In this document: positions 37,195 to 46,762 of the stretch, piece by piece
Layout of the letters: each line of letters starts with the position of its first letter
Position numbering within the stretch: the first letter of the stretch is position 1
DNA from: Flavobacterium gyeonganense
GTDB lineage: Bacteria; Bacteroidota; Bacteroidia; Flavobacteriales; Flavobacteriaceae
DNA: 64,000 bases
Assembly (NCBI RefSeq): GCF_029625295.1
Contig: NZ_CP121112.1
Location: 3,162,001 to 3,226,000, forward strand
Reading direction: 5' to 3'
The notes under the pieces: generated by a model
The model's database searches: none
What the model was told of the DNA's origin: nothing
What the model saw: only the letters and a program-made list of their open reading frames with translations
Position numbers and translations under genes: made by a program

Positions 37195-39492
37195 ATGCGG
37201 AACAGGTATACGGAATATTTTGTTGTTTTGTCCCTGTTTTTTGTTTTCGGATGCAGCAACACCAAATATCTGCCGGAAGGCGAATTGTTGTACACAGGCG
37301 GTTCTGTGAAAGTAAAAGATTCTGTTATTAAAAAGAAAGACAGAAAAGCATTAGAAAAGGAATTAGAAGGATTGCTTCGTCCCAAACCTAACAAACAATT
37401 GCTGGGCCTTCGACCTAAACTATGGTTCTACAATATTGCAGGACAACCTAAAAAAGAGAAAGGGTTCAGATATTGGCTTCGAACAAAAGTAGGTGAGGAA
37501 CCTGTGCTTTTTAGTAAAGTAGATTTGGATTACAATGCTTCAGTTTTAAGAAATTTTGCTGAAAATAAAGGCTATTTCAAAACCCGGGTAAGTGCAGATT
37601 CTACAGTTCGAAATAAAAGAGCTACTGCAGAATATATTGTAGTCCCAAAAAAAAGATATATAATTAAAAGTGTTACTTTTCCTGATGATTCTTTGCCAAT
37701 GTCAAGAATCATTGGAAGATCAAGCCGAAGAAGTTTATTGAAAGTTGGGAATCCATATGATCTGGATGTTATAAAAGCAGAAAGAGAAAGAATTGATGCA
37801 AGGCTTAAAGAACGAGGATATTATTATTTTAATCCGGATTATATCCTGGCTAAAGTAGACAGCAGTAAAGGAGATCACGAAGTAAAAATCAGATTAGTGA
37901 TAAAAGATGATGTGCCGCCAAAGGCACTTACTTCTTATAAAATTGATAAGATTTTTGTTTATCCTAATTTTTCCATCTCCAAGGACAGTGTCAAATATAA
38001 GTCTGAAGATATCGTGCAGTACAAAGATTTTACAATTATTGATACAGCTCGTACTTTTGAACCGAGGGTTTTTGACCGGACTATATTATTTAAAAAGGGG
38101 GATTTGTACAATCGGAAAGACCATAATCTTACTTTAAACCGGTTTGTAAATCTGGGTACTTTTAGTTTTGTAAAAAACGAATTTAAAATTTCGGATAGTT
38201 TGCCAAAGACTTTGGACTCTTATTATTATTTAACGCTTTTACCCAAAAAATTCATTCGTGTCGAGGTATTGGGAAAAACAAATTCTGCAAGTTATACCGG
38301 AAGTGAAATTAATGTCAATTGGAATAACAGAAATTTATTCAGAGGTGCCGAATTATTAACAGTTTCTGTTTTTGGCGGAGCTGATTTTCAGCTTTCCGGA
38401 GCTAATAATGGTAAAAATATATACAGATTAGGAACAGAAACCAGTTTGACCTGGCCAAGATTTATTGTGCCATTCTTTCCTATTCAGGGTTCCAGTGAAT
38501 ATATCCCAAGAACAAAAGCTGCTTTAAGATATGAATATCAAAACAGGACGCAATTATATGCTTTGAATTCATTTAAAGCTTCATTTGGTTATTTATGGAA
38601 AGAAAACATCCGTAAAGAACATCAGCTAAATCTGCTTGATGTTACTTATGTAAGTCCAAATCATGTAACACAAGAATATCTGGATGATATCCAGAAAGAT
38701 GAAGCATTAGGAAGGATAATTGAAAAGCAATTGATTTTTGGGCCAACATATTCGTATACGTATACCAATACGATGCAAAAACGTAAAAAAAATACTTTTT
38801 ACTTTAACGGAGAATTAGATTTAGCCGGTAATATAACAGGTTTGCTTTCAGGTGCAAATGCAAAAAAGAACGATACGAAAGAAATTTTTGATGTTCCGTT
38901 TAGCCAATATGCGAAAATCAAAACTGATTTCAGACATTATTTAAAATTGAGTAAAGAAAGTGAATTGGCCAGCCGGGTTATTGTAGGACTTGGATTGCCA
39001 TACGGGAACTCAACTATTTTACCAACCTCAAAACAGTTTGTGGTGGGAGGAACTAATAGTATCAGGGCTTTCAGGGCGAGATCGCTTGGGCCGGGAAGCT
39101 ATTTGAATACAATAACAACAAATAATTATCTTCCGGACCAGTCAGGAGATTTTAAATTAGAGTTTAGCACAGAATATCGTGCAAAACTTTTTAGTATTGT
39201 ACGAGGAGCCGCATTTGTTGATGCTGGAAATATTTGGCTTGTCAATGCAGATCCAAATAAACCAGGGGCAGAGTTTTCTAAAGATTTTATGAAAGAAATT
39301 GCGGTAGGAGCAGGTGTTGGTCTTCGATTTGACGTGTCATTTTTTATTTTAAGAACAGATTTGGCACTTCCATTAAGGAAGCCCTATTTGCCTGAAGGAG
39401 AGCGTTGGGTAATTAAAGATATTGATTTTGGAAGCGGTGCCTGGAGAAAAGATAACCTAATTTTGAATATTGCTATTGGTTATCCTTTTTAA
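37195..39492 (+). CDS. BamA/TamA family outer membrane protein
   Basis: About 765 residues from the ATG at 37195. The N-terminus MRNRYTEYFVVLSLFFVFGC is a lipoprotein-type signal (Cys20), unusual for the wider BamA family but common in Bacteroidota TamL proteins. POTRA-like domains (~80-370) precede a C-terminal 16-strand barrel (Bac_surface_Ag) with the conserved GGTNSIRAFRARSLGPGSY segment and a final IGYPF. In-frame ATG at 37174 and TTG at 37165 would overlap tamB; 37195 gives the cleanest signal. Partner of the upstream TamB in the outer membrane. Confidence 0.92.
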   Translation: MRNRYTEYFVVLSLFFVFGCSNTKYLPEGELLYTGGSVKVKDSVIKKKDRKALEKELEGLLRPKPNKQLLGLRPKLWFYNIAGQPKKEKGFRYWLRTKVGEEPVLFSKVDLDYNASVLRNFAENKGYFKTRVSADSTVRNKRATAEYIVVPKKRYIIKSVTFPDDSLPMSRIIGRSSRRSLLKVGNPYDLDVIKAERERIDARLKERGYYYFNPDYILAKVDSSKGDHEVKIRLVIKDDVPPKALTSYKIDKIFVYPNFSISKDSVKYKSEDIVQYKDFTIIDTARTFEPRVFDRTILFKKGDLYNRKDHNLTLNRFVNLGTFSFVKNEFKISDSLPKTLDSYYYLTLLPKKFIRVEVLGKTNSASYTGSEINVNWNNRNLFRGAELLTVSVFGGADFQLSGANNGKNIYRLGTETSLTWPRFIVPFFPIQGSSEYIPRTKAALRYEYQNRTQLYALNSFKASFGYLWKENIRKEHQLNLLDVTYVSPNHVTQEYLDDIQKDEALGRIIEKQLIFGPTYSYTYTNTMQKRKKNTFYFNGELDLAGNITGLLSGANAKKNDTKEIFDVPFSQYAKIKTDFRHYLKLSKESELASRVIVGLGLPYGNSTILPTSKQFVVGGTNSIRAFRARSLGPGSYLNTITTNNYLPDQSGDFKLEFSTEYRAKLFSIVRGAAFVDAGNIWLVNADPNKPGAEFSKDFMKEIAVGAGVGLRFDVSFFILRTDLALPLRKPYLPEGERWVIKDIDFGSGAWRKDNLILNIAIGYPF

Positions 39493-39681
39493 TAAAAATA
39501 TCGACTATGATCCTTTTACAATTATTTACATTGAAATTTATACAAAGGAATAATTTTATTATAAAATCTAAAAACTTTTTCTAAACTTGACTTAATGAAA
39601 TAATTTTCTTTTAATAAACTTTGAAATTGTAATATTAGTACTATTTTTAGAGTATTGTAAACAATATTAAAGTCGAATAAA

Positions 39682-40953
39682 ATGAAAGAAGATTTTCTTC
39701 ATTATCTCTGGAGGTTTAAAAAATTTGATACCCTGAATTTAAAAACGGTAAACAAGGAAGAAGTTACAATTATCAATACAGGAAATTACTTAGAACTTGC
39801 AGGGCCTGATTTTTTTAATGCGCAAATAAAAATAGGGGATCAAAAATGGGCTGGAAATGTTGAAATACATTTAAAAGCTTCTGACTGGTATTTGCATCTT
39901 CATGAAAAGGACAAAGCTTATGAAAATGTAATATTGCATGTTGTCTGGGAATATGATGCTGATATTTACAGACAAAATAACGCAGAAATCCCGGTATTGG
40001 TTTTAAAGGATTATGTATCTCCGGAAACTATTTTAAATTACAACAAACTAAAATCTCCAAAATCTTGGATTTATTGTGAAAAACAAATTGCCTATGTTCC
40101 GGGATTTGTTTTTAAAAACTGGCAGGAACGCTTGTTTTTTGAACGTTTAGAAAGAAAGTCACAAGCTATTTATGATTTGCTTAAAGAAAAAAATAAGGAT
40201 TGGGAAGCGGTATTGTTTTGTTTATTAGCGAAGAATTTTGGTTTGAATACAAATGGAAATGCATTTCTGCAATTAGCTAAATCAATTCCTTTTTCAATTA
40301 TTCGAAAAGAAAGCTTTGAACTTGAAAATCTTGAAGCTTTATTTTTTGGTACAACTGGTTTGCTGGATGTAGAAAAAGAAGATGTTTATTTTAAGGATTT
40401 GAAATTCAGGTATTTTTATCTGTTGCACAAATATCAAATCGAAAAAGTGTATGTAGAACCGGTTCAGTTTTTTAAGCACAGGCCAGATAATTTCCCTACA
40501 ATTCGTCTTTCGCAGTTAGCTGCTTTATACCATCAGTACCAAAACTTGTTCTCTAAAATAATAGAGTTGAAATCTATCAATAGTATTTATAAATTATTTG
40601 ATGTCTCAACCAGTTTGTACTGGAAAAATCATTATCAATTTGATAAAGAAAGTCTGAAAAAAACAAAATCATTATCTAACTCATTTATAGATTTATTAGT
40701 CATAAATACCATTACCCCTTTACAGTTTGCTTATGCTAAAATGCTGAATGAATCGGTAGCAGAAGATTTAATTTCTATTTTGGATGGCATCTCTCCTGAG
40801 AAAAATTCCATCATCGAAAAATTTAATTCATTTGGCATCACATCTCAAAATGCCTTTGAAACACAATCTTTATTGCAGCTAAAAAGTCAATATTGTGATG
40901 TTAACGGTTGTATGAAATGTGCTGTCGGTATGGAATTGTTAAAAAGCAATTAG
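39682..40953 (+). CDS. DUF2851 family protein
   Basis: 423 residues, soluble. Family hallmarks: LHYLWRFKKFD at the start, GPDFFNAQIKIGDQKWAGN, VEIHLKASDW and VILHVVWEYD; the C-terminus has closely spaced Cys (YCDVNGCMKCAVG). The conserved E and D/K pattern in the N-terminal part recalls nucleases, but no function is established. Found widely in Bacteroidota, often as a single gene. Confidence 0.9.
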   Translation: MKEDFLHYLWRFKKFDTLNLKTVNKEEVTIINTGNYLELAGPDFFNAQIKIGDQKWAGNVEIHLKASDWYLHLHEKDKAYENVILHVVWEYDADIYRQNNAEIPVLVLKDYVSPETILNYNKLKSPKSWIYCEKQIAYVPGFVFKNWQERLFFERLERKSQAIYDLLKEKNKDWEAVLFCLLAKNFGLNTNGNAFLQLAKSIPFSIIRKESFELENLEALFFGTTGLLDVEKEDVYFKDLKFRYFYLLHKYQIEKVYVEPVQFFKHRPDNFPTIRLSQLAALYHQYQNLFSKIIELKSINSIYKLFDVSTSLYWKNHYQFDKESLKKTKSLSNSFIDLLVINTITPLQFAYAKMLNESVAEDLISILDGISPEKNSIIEKFNSFGITSQNAFETQSLLQLKSQYCDVNGCMKCAVGMELLKSN

Positions 40954-40983
40954 AATAAGAAATATGTCAATTGTAAAATTTTG

Positions 40984-40991
40984 TATTTTTG
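40984..40991 (+). promoter_or_regulatory. Candidate -7 element (TATTTTTG) of the PspC gene
   Basis: TATTTTTG followed by CA, 20 bases before the ATG at 41012. Confidence 0.5.
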
Positions 40992-41011
40992 CATAACTTA
41001 TTACTTCAAAA

Positions 41012-41239
41012 ATGTCACTGATTTTAAAACTGAAATTCTTTTTCGAAAAATACGGTTTTCATGTCTCTTCCAGATTAGCGGATAAACTTGGAATGCGTGT
41101 TACAAATGTCCGTCTGTTTTTTATTTATATCTCGTTTGTTACAGCTGGTTTGGGCTTTGGAGTTTATCTTACCCTTGCATTCTGGATTAAGCTGAAAGAT
41201 TTAATTAGGGCAAAAAGAACATCGGTTTTTGATTTATAA
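41012..41239 (+). CDS. PspC domain-containing membrane protein
   Basis: 75 residues. One PspC domain: a cytoplasmic start (KYGFHVSSRLADKLGMRVTN), then a hydrophobic membrane segment (~30-60, RLFFIYISFVTAGLGFGVYL). By family knowledge PspC senses envelope stress in proteobacteria; in Bacteroidota the role of these short forms is uncertain. It is followed by a strong bidirectional terminator. Confidence 0.88.
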   Translation: MSLILKLKFFFEKYGFHVSSRLADKLGMRVTNVRLFFIYISFVTAGLGFGVYLTLAFWIKLKDLIRAKRTSVFDL

Positions 41240-41258
41240 ACAATCAAATTTATGTCAT

Positions 41259-41297
41259 AAAAAAGGATTATAAAGCAGCGCTTTATAATCCTTTTTT
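41259..41297. terminator. Bidirectional terminator
   Basis: AAGGATTATAAAGC-AGC-GCTTTATAATCCTT stem between A and T runs, separating the convergent PspC and permease genes. Confidence 0.92.
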
Positions 41298-41314
41298 TAT
41301 ATCTGGATAATTTC

Positions 41315-42762
41315 TTATCCGGGATTATTCAATTTACTGTTTTTCTTACCATATATAAAGTATACAAGAATTCCTAGTGCCATCCATATGACAAGCCTCG
41401 CCCAGCTTTCGTTTGGCAACGAATACATTAATGCAAAACAAATAACAATACCAGCTATAGGTACAAAAGGAACCCACGGAGTTCTAAAAGCTCTGGGTGC
41501 ATCAGGCATTTTTTTACGCATAACCATAACACCGATGCAAACCAACACGAATGCTAATAAAGTTCCAATACTTACCATATGACCCAAATCACTAACAGGA
41601 ACAAGACCTGCAAATAAGCTAACAAATACTAAAAAGAAAAGATTTGTTTTCCATGGAGTACGAAATTTTGAATGGATTTCGCTAAAGAATGGAGGAAGTA
41701 AACCGTCTTTACTCATCGTGTAAAAAACACGGCTTTGTCCCATTAACATTACTAACATTACAGAAGTATAACCAGCTAGTATAGCGATAATTAAACCAGT
41801 CTGCAAAAAGTCATATCCAGTTACAGCAAAAGCAGTAGCTGCAGGTTTCGCATCACCTGCAAATTTATAATAAGGTACAAGTCCGGTCATAACATGAGAG
41901 AATAGTACATATAATAAGGTGCAGATTATTAACGAACCCAAAATACCAATTGGCATCCCTTTTTGAGGATCTTTAGCCTCTTGTGCAGCAGTTGAAACGG
42001 CATCAAAGCCAATAAAAGCAAAGAAAACTGTACCGGCTCCTGCAGCAATTCCTGACCATCCAAATTTTCCGAATACACCTGTATTTTCAGGAATGTACGG
42101 AGTATAATTAGTTGTGTCAATAAATTTCCATCCTAATACTATAAATATAATAACAACTGCAACTTTTACTACAACTAATATATTATTTAAAGTGGCTGAC
42201 TCTTTTGTTCCTTTAATTAATAATAAAGAAAGTAATGAAACAATGAAAATGGCGGGTAAATTGACAATTCCTCCTTCAATCACTGTACCATTACTTAATG
42301 TAAGGGTTTCCCATGGTGAACAAATTAAGTCAGGAGGAAGATGAATATTAAATTTTGCCAATAGTTCCAGTAGGTATCTCGACCAGCTAACGCCCACAGT
42401 TGCCGCTCCTAAAGCGTACTCTAAAACTAAGTCCCACCCAATTATCCAGGCCATAAATTCTCCCATTGTGGCATAAGAATAGGTATAGGCACTACCTGCA
42501 ACCGGTATCATCGAAGCAAATTCAGCGTAACACAATCCTGCAAATGCGCATCCTATCGCAGCTAAAATAAATGATAATGTTACCGCCGGACCAGCATGGT
42601 CAGCAGCTGCAATTCCTGTTAGTGAAAATAGCCCTGCTCCAATAATTGCTCCAACTCCAAGTGCAACAAGCGAACGTGAAGATAAGGTTCTTTTAATCCT
42701 TTTTCAGATTCGGATGCTTCACCAAGCAATACCGAAAGAGGTTTAGTTTTCCAAATTGACAT
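41315..42762 (-). CDS. APC family amino acid permease, frameshifted near the N-terminus
   Basis: About 482 residues when reconstructed from the ATG at 42762 (MSIWKTKPLSVLLGEASES). The frame breaks at 42691-42694, where four A (minus strand) stand for an expected five: KGLKRTLSSRSLVALGVGAI then continues into the conserved GAGLFSLTG of APC transporters. Downstream frame (406 aa) has multiple membrane helices, the CYAEFASMIPVAGSAYTYSY motif and FFAFIGFDAVSTAAQEAKDP, like cationic amino-acid (YfnA/CAT) transporters. Inner membrane. The break is probably a base-calling error. Confidence 0.9.
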
Positions 42763-42982
42763 ATATAATATTGGTTTATTGTTATTAAGCTTCAAATGTA
42801 TTGTTTTTTATAAAAAATAAAAACAATTATGTTCTTTTAAGTTATAAAATATTTAATTTTTAGTTAGAAACTGTAAAAAAAGTTACTGTAAATCTTCAAA
42901 GCTTTGTATTATTAGCAAATTGATTAATAAAATCTTTTATTACAAAATAAAAATAATCGTATTTTTCTTATAAATTATAAAT

Positions 42983-42990
42983 TATATTTG
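42983..42990 (+). promoter_or_regulatory. Candidate -7 element (TATATTTG) of the HHH gene
   Basis: TATATTTG, 22 bases before the reconstructed ATG at 43012. No good -33 match. Confidence 0.4.
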
Positions 42991-43011
42991 TTTGATAAAA
43001 TATTATAAAAA

Positions 43012-43897
43012 ATGAACATTAGAAGTATTATAAAAGAGTTAAGTTATACAAGCCAACAACGAAAAGGGATTTTTTTCTTTTTCTTTTGATTATTGTTTTA
43101 CAATTGTTTTATTTTTTTCTGATTTCAGTCAACCTGAAAAAGTAAATGCAGAAGAACAGAATTGGTTGGCTTTGCAATCAGAAGTTGATTCATTAAAACA
43201 GATTAAGCAAGGTTATAAACCTAAAATCTATCCTTTTAATCCAAATTTTATTTCAGATTATAAAGGATACAAACTTGGAATGTCATTAGCGGAAATTGAC
43301 AGGCTTTTAGCTTTTAGAAAACAAAATAAATACGTCAGTTCTGCTGAAGAATTTCAGAAAGTGACTAAAGTTTCAGATTCTTTATTAGATGCTATTTCGC
43401 CTTATTTTAAATTTCCGGATTGGGTGCAGAATAAAAAGACTTTCATACATTACAGTAAAGAACCTGTATCACAAACATTCTCTAAAAAAGAAAAGCTAAT
43501 TGTTTTGGATATTAATCAGGCAAGTCAGGAAGATTTAATGAAAATTAAGGGAATTGGTGAAGGATTATCACTCCGAATTTTAAAACAAAAAGAAAGCCTG
43601 GAAGCTTTTGTTTCTATGGAACAGATAAATGATGTCTGGGGACTTTCTCCAGAAGTTATAACTGAATTAAAAAAGTATTTTAGGGTTTCTTCTTTTCCGC
43701 CAATTAAAAAAATCCCTGTAAACGATGCTTCTTTAAAAGAATTAGCTCAATTTCCGTACTTTAGATATGCGTTGGCAAAACAGATTGTAACCTACAGGAG
43801 CATGAACGGAAATATTAAAAATATTGAGGATTTGATAAATATTAAAGGCTTTCCTATTGAAAAAGCAAATATAATTGGTTTATATTTGGAGTTCTAA
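43012..43897 (+). CDS. Helix-hairpin-helix (ComEA-like) protein, twice frameshifted at the N-terminus
   Basis: The clean frame begins near 43140 with no ATG. From the ATG at 43012 (MNIRSIIKELSYTSQQRKG) the frame meets a stop in a T-rich stretch; adding one T near 43079-43088 and one in the T7 run near 43110-43117 gives a membrane helix (IFFFFLLIIVLQLFYFFSDF) that joins the rest. The body has several helix-hairpin-helix units (DINQASQEDLMKIKGIGEGL and IEDLINIKGFPIEKA). Membrane-anchored DNA binding, perhaps in DNA uptake, is inferred. Both breaks are in homopolymers. Confidence 0.8.
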
Positions 43898-43910
43898 AAA
43901 CAGATCACAA

Positions 43911-45053
43911 ATGAATTTTGATTATAATGAAACGCAATCCATGATTGCGCAGTCTATAAAAGATTTTGCCGAAAAAAACATAAGACCTTATATAATGGAG
44001 TGGGACGAAGCGCAAGTTTTTCCAATTCCATTGTTTAAGAAATTAGGAGAAATGGGATTTATGGGAGTTCTGGTTCCTGAAGAATACGGAGGGTCTGGTT
44101 TAGGATATCATGAATATGTAACAATAGTTGAAGAAATTTCAAAAGTTGATCCTTCAATAGGATTGTCGGTTGCGGCACATAATTCGTTGTGTACGAATCA
44201 TATTTTGACTTTTGGTAATGAAGATCAAAAGAAAAAATGGCTGCCAAAACTTGCAACAGCAGAACATATTGGCGCATGGGGACTGACAGAACATAATACA
44301 GGTTCTGATGCAGGCGGAATGAATACGACAGCTGTTAAAGATGGGGATTTTTGGATTGTAAACGGAGCAAAAAACTTTATAACTCATGCAATTTCAGGTG
44401 ATATTGCCGTTGTAGTGGTTCGTACAGGAGAAAAAGGCGATTCAAAAGGAATGACTGCTTTTGTATTTGAAAAAGGTATGCCGGGACTTACTTCAGGGAA
44501 AAAAGAAAATAAATTAGGAATGCGTGCCAGCGAAACAGCTGAACTGGTTTTTGATAATTGTAGGGTGCCAGATGCAAATAGATTAGGTGAAGTAGGGCAG
44601 GGATTTGTGCAGGCTATGAAAGTATTGGACGGAGGAAGGATTTCAATAGGAGCTTTATCACTCGGAATTGCAAAAGGGGCTTACGAAGCCGCTCTTAAAT
44701 ATTCGAAAGAAAGATATCAGTTTGGACAGCCAATTAGTAGTTTTCAGGGGATTTCCTTTAAATTGGCTGATATGGCAACTGAAATTGAAGCTTCTGAACT
44801 GTTATTGCACAAAGCAGCTTTCTTAAAACAAGAGCATAAACCTGTTACAACATTGGGCGCAATGGCAAAAATGTATGCATCGGAAGCCTGTGTAAAAATC
44901 GCAAATGAAGCAGTTCAGATCCACGGAGGATACGGCTATACTAAAGATTTTCCGGTAGAGAAGTTTTACAGGGATTCTAAGTTGTGTACTATTGGCGAAG
45001 GTACGACTGAGATTCAAAAATTAGTTATTTCCAGAAATTTGTTGAAAGGATAA
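43911..45053 (+). CDS. Acyl-CoA dehydrogenase
   Basis: 380 residues from the ATG at 43911, 13 bases after the HHH gene. Domains in order: N-terminal helical, middle beta (AWGLTEHNTGSDAGG flavin-binding loop, WIVNGAKNFITHA) and C-terminal helical with the family's QIHGGYGYTKDFPVEKFYRD and the Glu in IGEGTTEIQ that acts as catalytic base in short/medium-chain enzymes. It performs the FAD-dependent alpha,beta-dehydrogenation of acyl-CoA; the C4/branched-chain group is most likely by length and motif. Confidence 0.95.
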   Translation: MNFDYNETQSMIAQSIKDFAEKNIRPYIMEWDEAQVFPIPLFKKLGEMGFMGVLVPEEYGGSGLGYHEYVTIVEEISKVDPSIGLSVAAHNSLCTNHILTFGNEDQKKKWLPKLATAEHIGAWGLTEHNTGSDAGGMNTTAVKDGDFWIVNGAKNFITHAISGDIAVVVVRTGEKGDSKGMTAFVFEKGMPGLTSGKKENKLGMRASETAELVFDNCRVPDANRLGEVGQGFVQAMKVLDGGRISIGALSLGIAKGAYEAALKYSKERYQFGQPISSFQGISFKLADMATEIEASELLLHKAAFLKQEHKPVTTLGAMAKMYASEACVKIANEAVQIHGGYGYTKDFPVEKFYRDSKLCTIGEGTTEIQKLVISRNLLKG

Positions 45054-45109
45054 AGATGATTATGAGTCAAATTCTTTTGTCTTTAGTTGAGTTCTTTATT
45101 TCTTTTTGA

Positions 45110-45150
45110 AATAATTTATAATTTATAACTCATAATTAATAATTAATACA
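45110..45150. repeat. A+T-rich dispersed repeat upstream of rpsU
   Basis: ATAATTTATAACTCATAATTAA-type sequence. A similar unit in opposite orientation lies at 20748-20778 upstream of the Rrf2-TPM boundary. Likely a low-complexity intergenic family. Confidence 0.4.
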
Positions 45151-45158
45151 TATTTTTG
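45151..45158 (+). promoter_or_regulatory. Candidate -7 element (TATTTTTG) of rpsU
   Basis: TATTTTTG followed by CA, 29 bases before the rpsU ATG, giving a very short leader that includes the Shine-Dalgarno. Confidence 0.55.
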
Positions 45159-45171
45159 CAGCCTTAACGAA

Positions 45172-45177
45172 AGGAGG
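45172..45177 (+). promoter_or_regulatory. Strong Shine-Dalgarno of rpsU (AGGAGG)
   Basis: AAAGGAGGTG with AGGAGG ten bases before the ATG. Other genes in this window lack such a site, as is usual in Bacteroidota, where bS21 helps to hide the anti-Shine-Dalgarno. A strong site on rpsU itself fits the autoregulation reported for Flavobacterium johnsoniae, in which ribosomes lacking bS21 preferentially translate rpsU. Confidence 0.85.
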
Positions 45178-45187
45178 TGTCTATATT

Positions 45188-45382
45188 ATGTTAATTATAC
45201 CAATTAAAGACGGAGAAAATATCGATAGAGCATTAAAGCGCTATAAAAGAAAATTTGATAAAACAGGAACTGTTCGTCAACTAAGAGCACGTACTGCTTT
45301 TATTAAGCCTTCTGTTATCAAAAGAGCTCAAATTCAAAAAGCGGCTTACATTCAAAACTTGAAAGATAGTTTAGAGAGTTAG
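45188..45382 (+). CDS. rpsU: 30S ribosomal protein bS21
   Basis: 64 residues, highly basic, with the family pattern MLIIPIKDGENIDRALKRYK and KFDKTGTVRQLRAR. It is part of the 30S platform near the 3' end of 16S rRNA. It is read from its own promoter and a strong Shine-Dalgarno and ends before a terminator, so it is expressed separately from the ribosomal operon downstream. Confidence 0.97.
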   Translation: MLIIPIKDGENIDRALKRYKRKFDKTGTVRQLRARTAFIKPSVIKRAQIQKAAYIQNLKDSLES

Positions 45383-45406
45383 TATACAGCTTTTGTAAAA
45401 TAATTA

Positions 45407-45452
45407 CCGTTAGTCATCAAAATAAATTAACTTTGATGCTAACGGTTTTTTT
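45407..45452 (+). terminator. Terminator of rpsU
   Basis: CCGTTAG(T)CATCAAA pairs with TTTGATGCTAACGG, followed by seven T. Its T-run reaches the alternative ATG at 45453, which argues against that start for the recombinase gene. Confidence 0.88.
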
Positions 45453-45506
45453 ATGCTTAATTTTTTAAGTTCTGTAATCGTTTTTGAAAAAGATATTCTG
45501 TTTCTT

Positions 45507-46400
45507 ATGAAGTCAAATAAAGATGCTTTTTGTGATTATCTTCAGCTGGAGAAAAAATATTCGGCACATACTGTTAATGCTTATTTGAATGATATTTCAT
45601 TTTTTGAGGTGTTTAATAAAACTCACTTTGATCAGGATGGTATTGAAGGTGTGAATTACAGTCAGATCAGGAGTTGGATTGTTTCTTTAGTGGATGAAGG
45701 GGTGTCAAATGTTTCTGTTAATAGAAAAATGGCTTCCTTGAAGTCTTTTTATAAGTTTCTCTTAAAAACAAAACAAATAGAGGTCAGTCCAATGTTGAAG
45801 CATAAAGCGCTGAAAACTCCCAAAATTATTCAGATTCCATTTTCTGAAAAAGAATTAACTGATTTGATGCAGGAAGTTGGGGTTCCGGTTGGTTTTGAAG
45901 AAGTGAGGGATAAGTTAATTGTGGATCTTTTTTATACAACAGGAATAAGAAGAGCGGAATTAATACATTTATTAATAGTAAATGTAGATTTGTCTTCAGG
46001 TGTGATTAAGGTTTTAGGTAAAAGAAATAAAGAACGAATTATTCCGGTTTTGCCAATCATTACCGAACAGTTTAAAACGTATCTTAATGAACGTTCAGCT
46101 GTTGAGGAAATAGTAGATGAGGATTATTTTTTTATTTCTAAAAAAGGGTTAAAATTAAGCGAATCTTTTGTGTATCGTTTAATAAATTCATACTTTAGTA
46201 GGGTATCTGAAAAGGTAAAAAAGAGTCCTCATGTGCTTCGGCATACATTTGCGACTCATTTACTTAATAACGGAGCAGATTTAAATTCAGTTAAAGAATT
46301 ATTAGGGCATTCTAGTTTGGCGTCTACGCAGGTTTATACTCATAATAGTTTAGCAGAACTTAAAAAAGTATATGCTGGCGCACATCCAAGAAGTAAATAA
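45507..46400 (+). CDS. xerC: Tyrosine-type site-specific recombinase (XerC/XerD family)
   Basis: 297 residues from the ATG at 45507 (MKSNKDAFCDYLQLEKKYS). N-terminal SAM-like core-binding domain (~1-85), then the catalytic domain with Arg in TTGIRRAEL, Lys in VLGKRNKER, HxxR in SPHVLRHTFATHLL, the second His in LLGHSSLASTQ and the nucleophile Tyr in VYTHNS. It resolves chromosome dimers or acts on dif-like sites. XerC and XerD cannot be separated by eye. No phage or island genes adjoin it, so it is the chromosomal enzyme. Confidence 0.9.
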   Translation: MKSNKDAFCDYLQLEKKYSAHTVNAYLNDISFFEVFNKTHFDQDGIEGVNYSQIRSWIVSLVDEGVSNVSVNRKMASLKSFYKFLLKTKQIEVSPMLKHKALKTPKIIQIPFSEKELTDLMQEVGVPVGFEEVRDKLIVDLFYTTGIRRAELIHLLIVNVDLSSGVIKVLGKRNKERIIPVLPIITEQFKTYLNERSAVEEIVDEDYFFISKKGLKLSESFVYRLINSYFSRVSEKVKKSPHVLRHTFATHLLNNGADLNSVKELLGHSSLASTQVYTHNSLAELKKVYAGAHPRSK

Positions 46401-46434
46401 TGGTTCTGAAATGTTTAATCCTAAAATTAGTATT

Positions 46435-46737
46435 ATGAAGGTAGATGTTCATGCCGTTAACTTTACTGTTGACAGAAAGTTGGTAGATTTTATTCAGGAA
46501 AGAATGGATAAGTTAGAAAAATATTACGATCGGGTTGTCTCGGCAGACGTTTTTTTAAAAGTTGAAAGAACAAGTGATAAAGAGAATAAAGTTGTCGAGA
46601 TTAAGATTAATGTTCCTGGAGATGAATTTTTGGTTAAAAAACAATGTAAGACTTTTGAGGAAGCGGTTGAACTTTCGGCAGAATCATTAGAGCGTTTACT
46701 GGTAAAAAGGAAAGAAAAGATAAGAGCGCATATATAA
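46435..46737 (+). CDS. hpf: Ribosome hibernation promoting factor, short form
   Basis: 100 residues from the ATG at 46435 (MKVDVHAVNFTVDRKLVDFI). HPF/RaiA fold (YfiA type): beta-alpha-beta-beta-beta-alpha with KLEKYYDRVVSADVFLKVE. It binds the 30S decoding region in stationary phase. The longer in-frame start at 46372 overlaps the recombinase end and gives a non-family N-terminus. Confidence 0.93.
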   Translation: MKVDVHAVNFTVDRKLVDFIQERMDKLEKYYDRVVSADVFLKVERTSDKENKVVEIKINVPGDEFLVKKQCKTFEEAVELSAESLERLLVKRKEKIRAHI

Positions 46738-46762
46738 TTGAAATTTTTTTTCGAAAAATGTT

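Noticed and set aside
45507-46400. Recombinase as the integrase of a mobile element
   Set aside because: It sits among core genes with no attachment repeats or phage genes nearby and has the normal Xer length and motifs.
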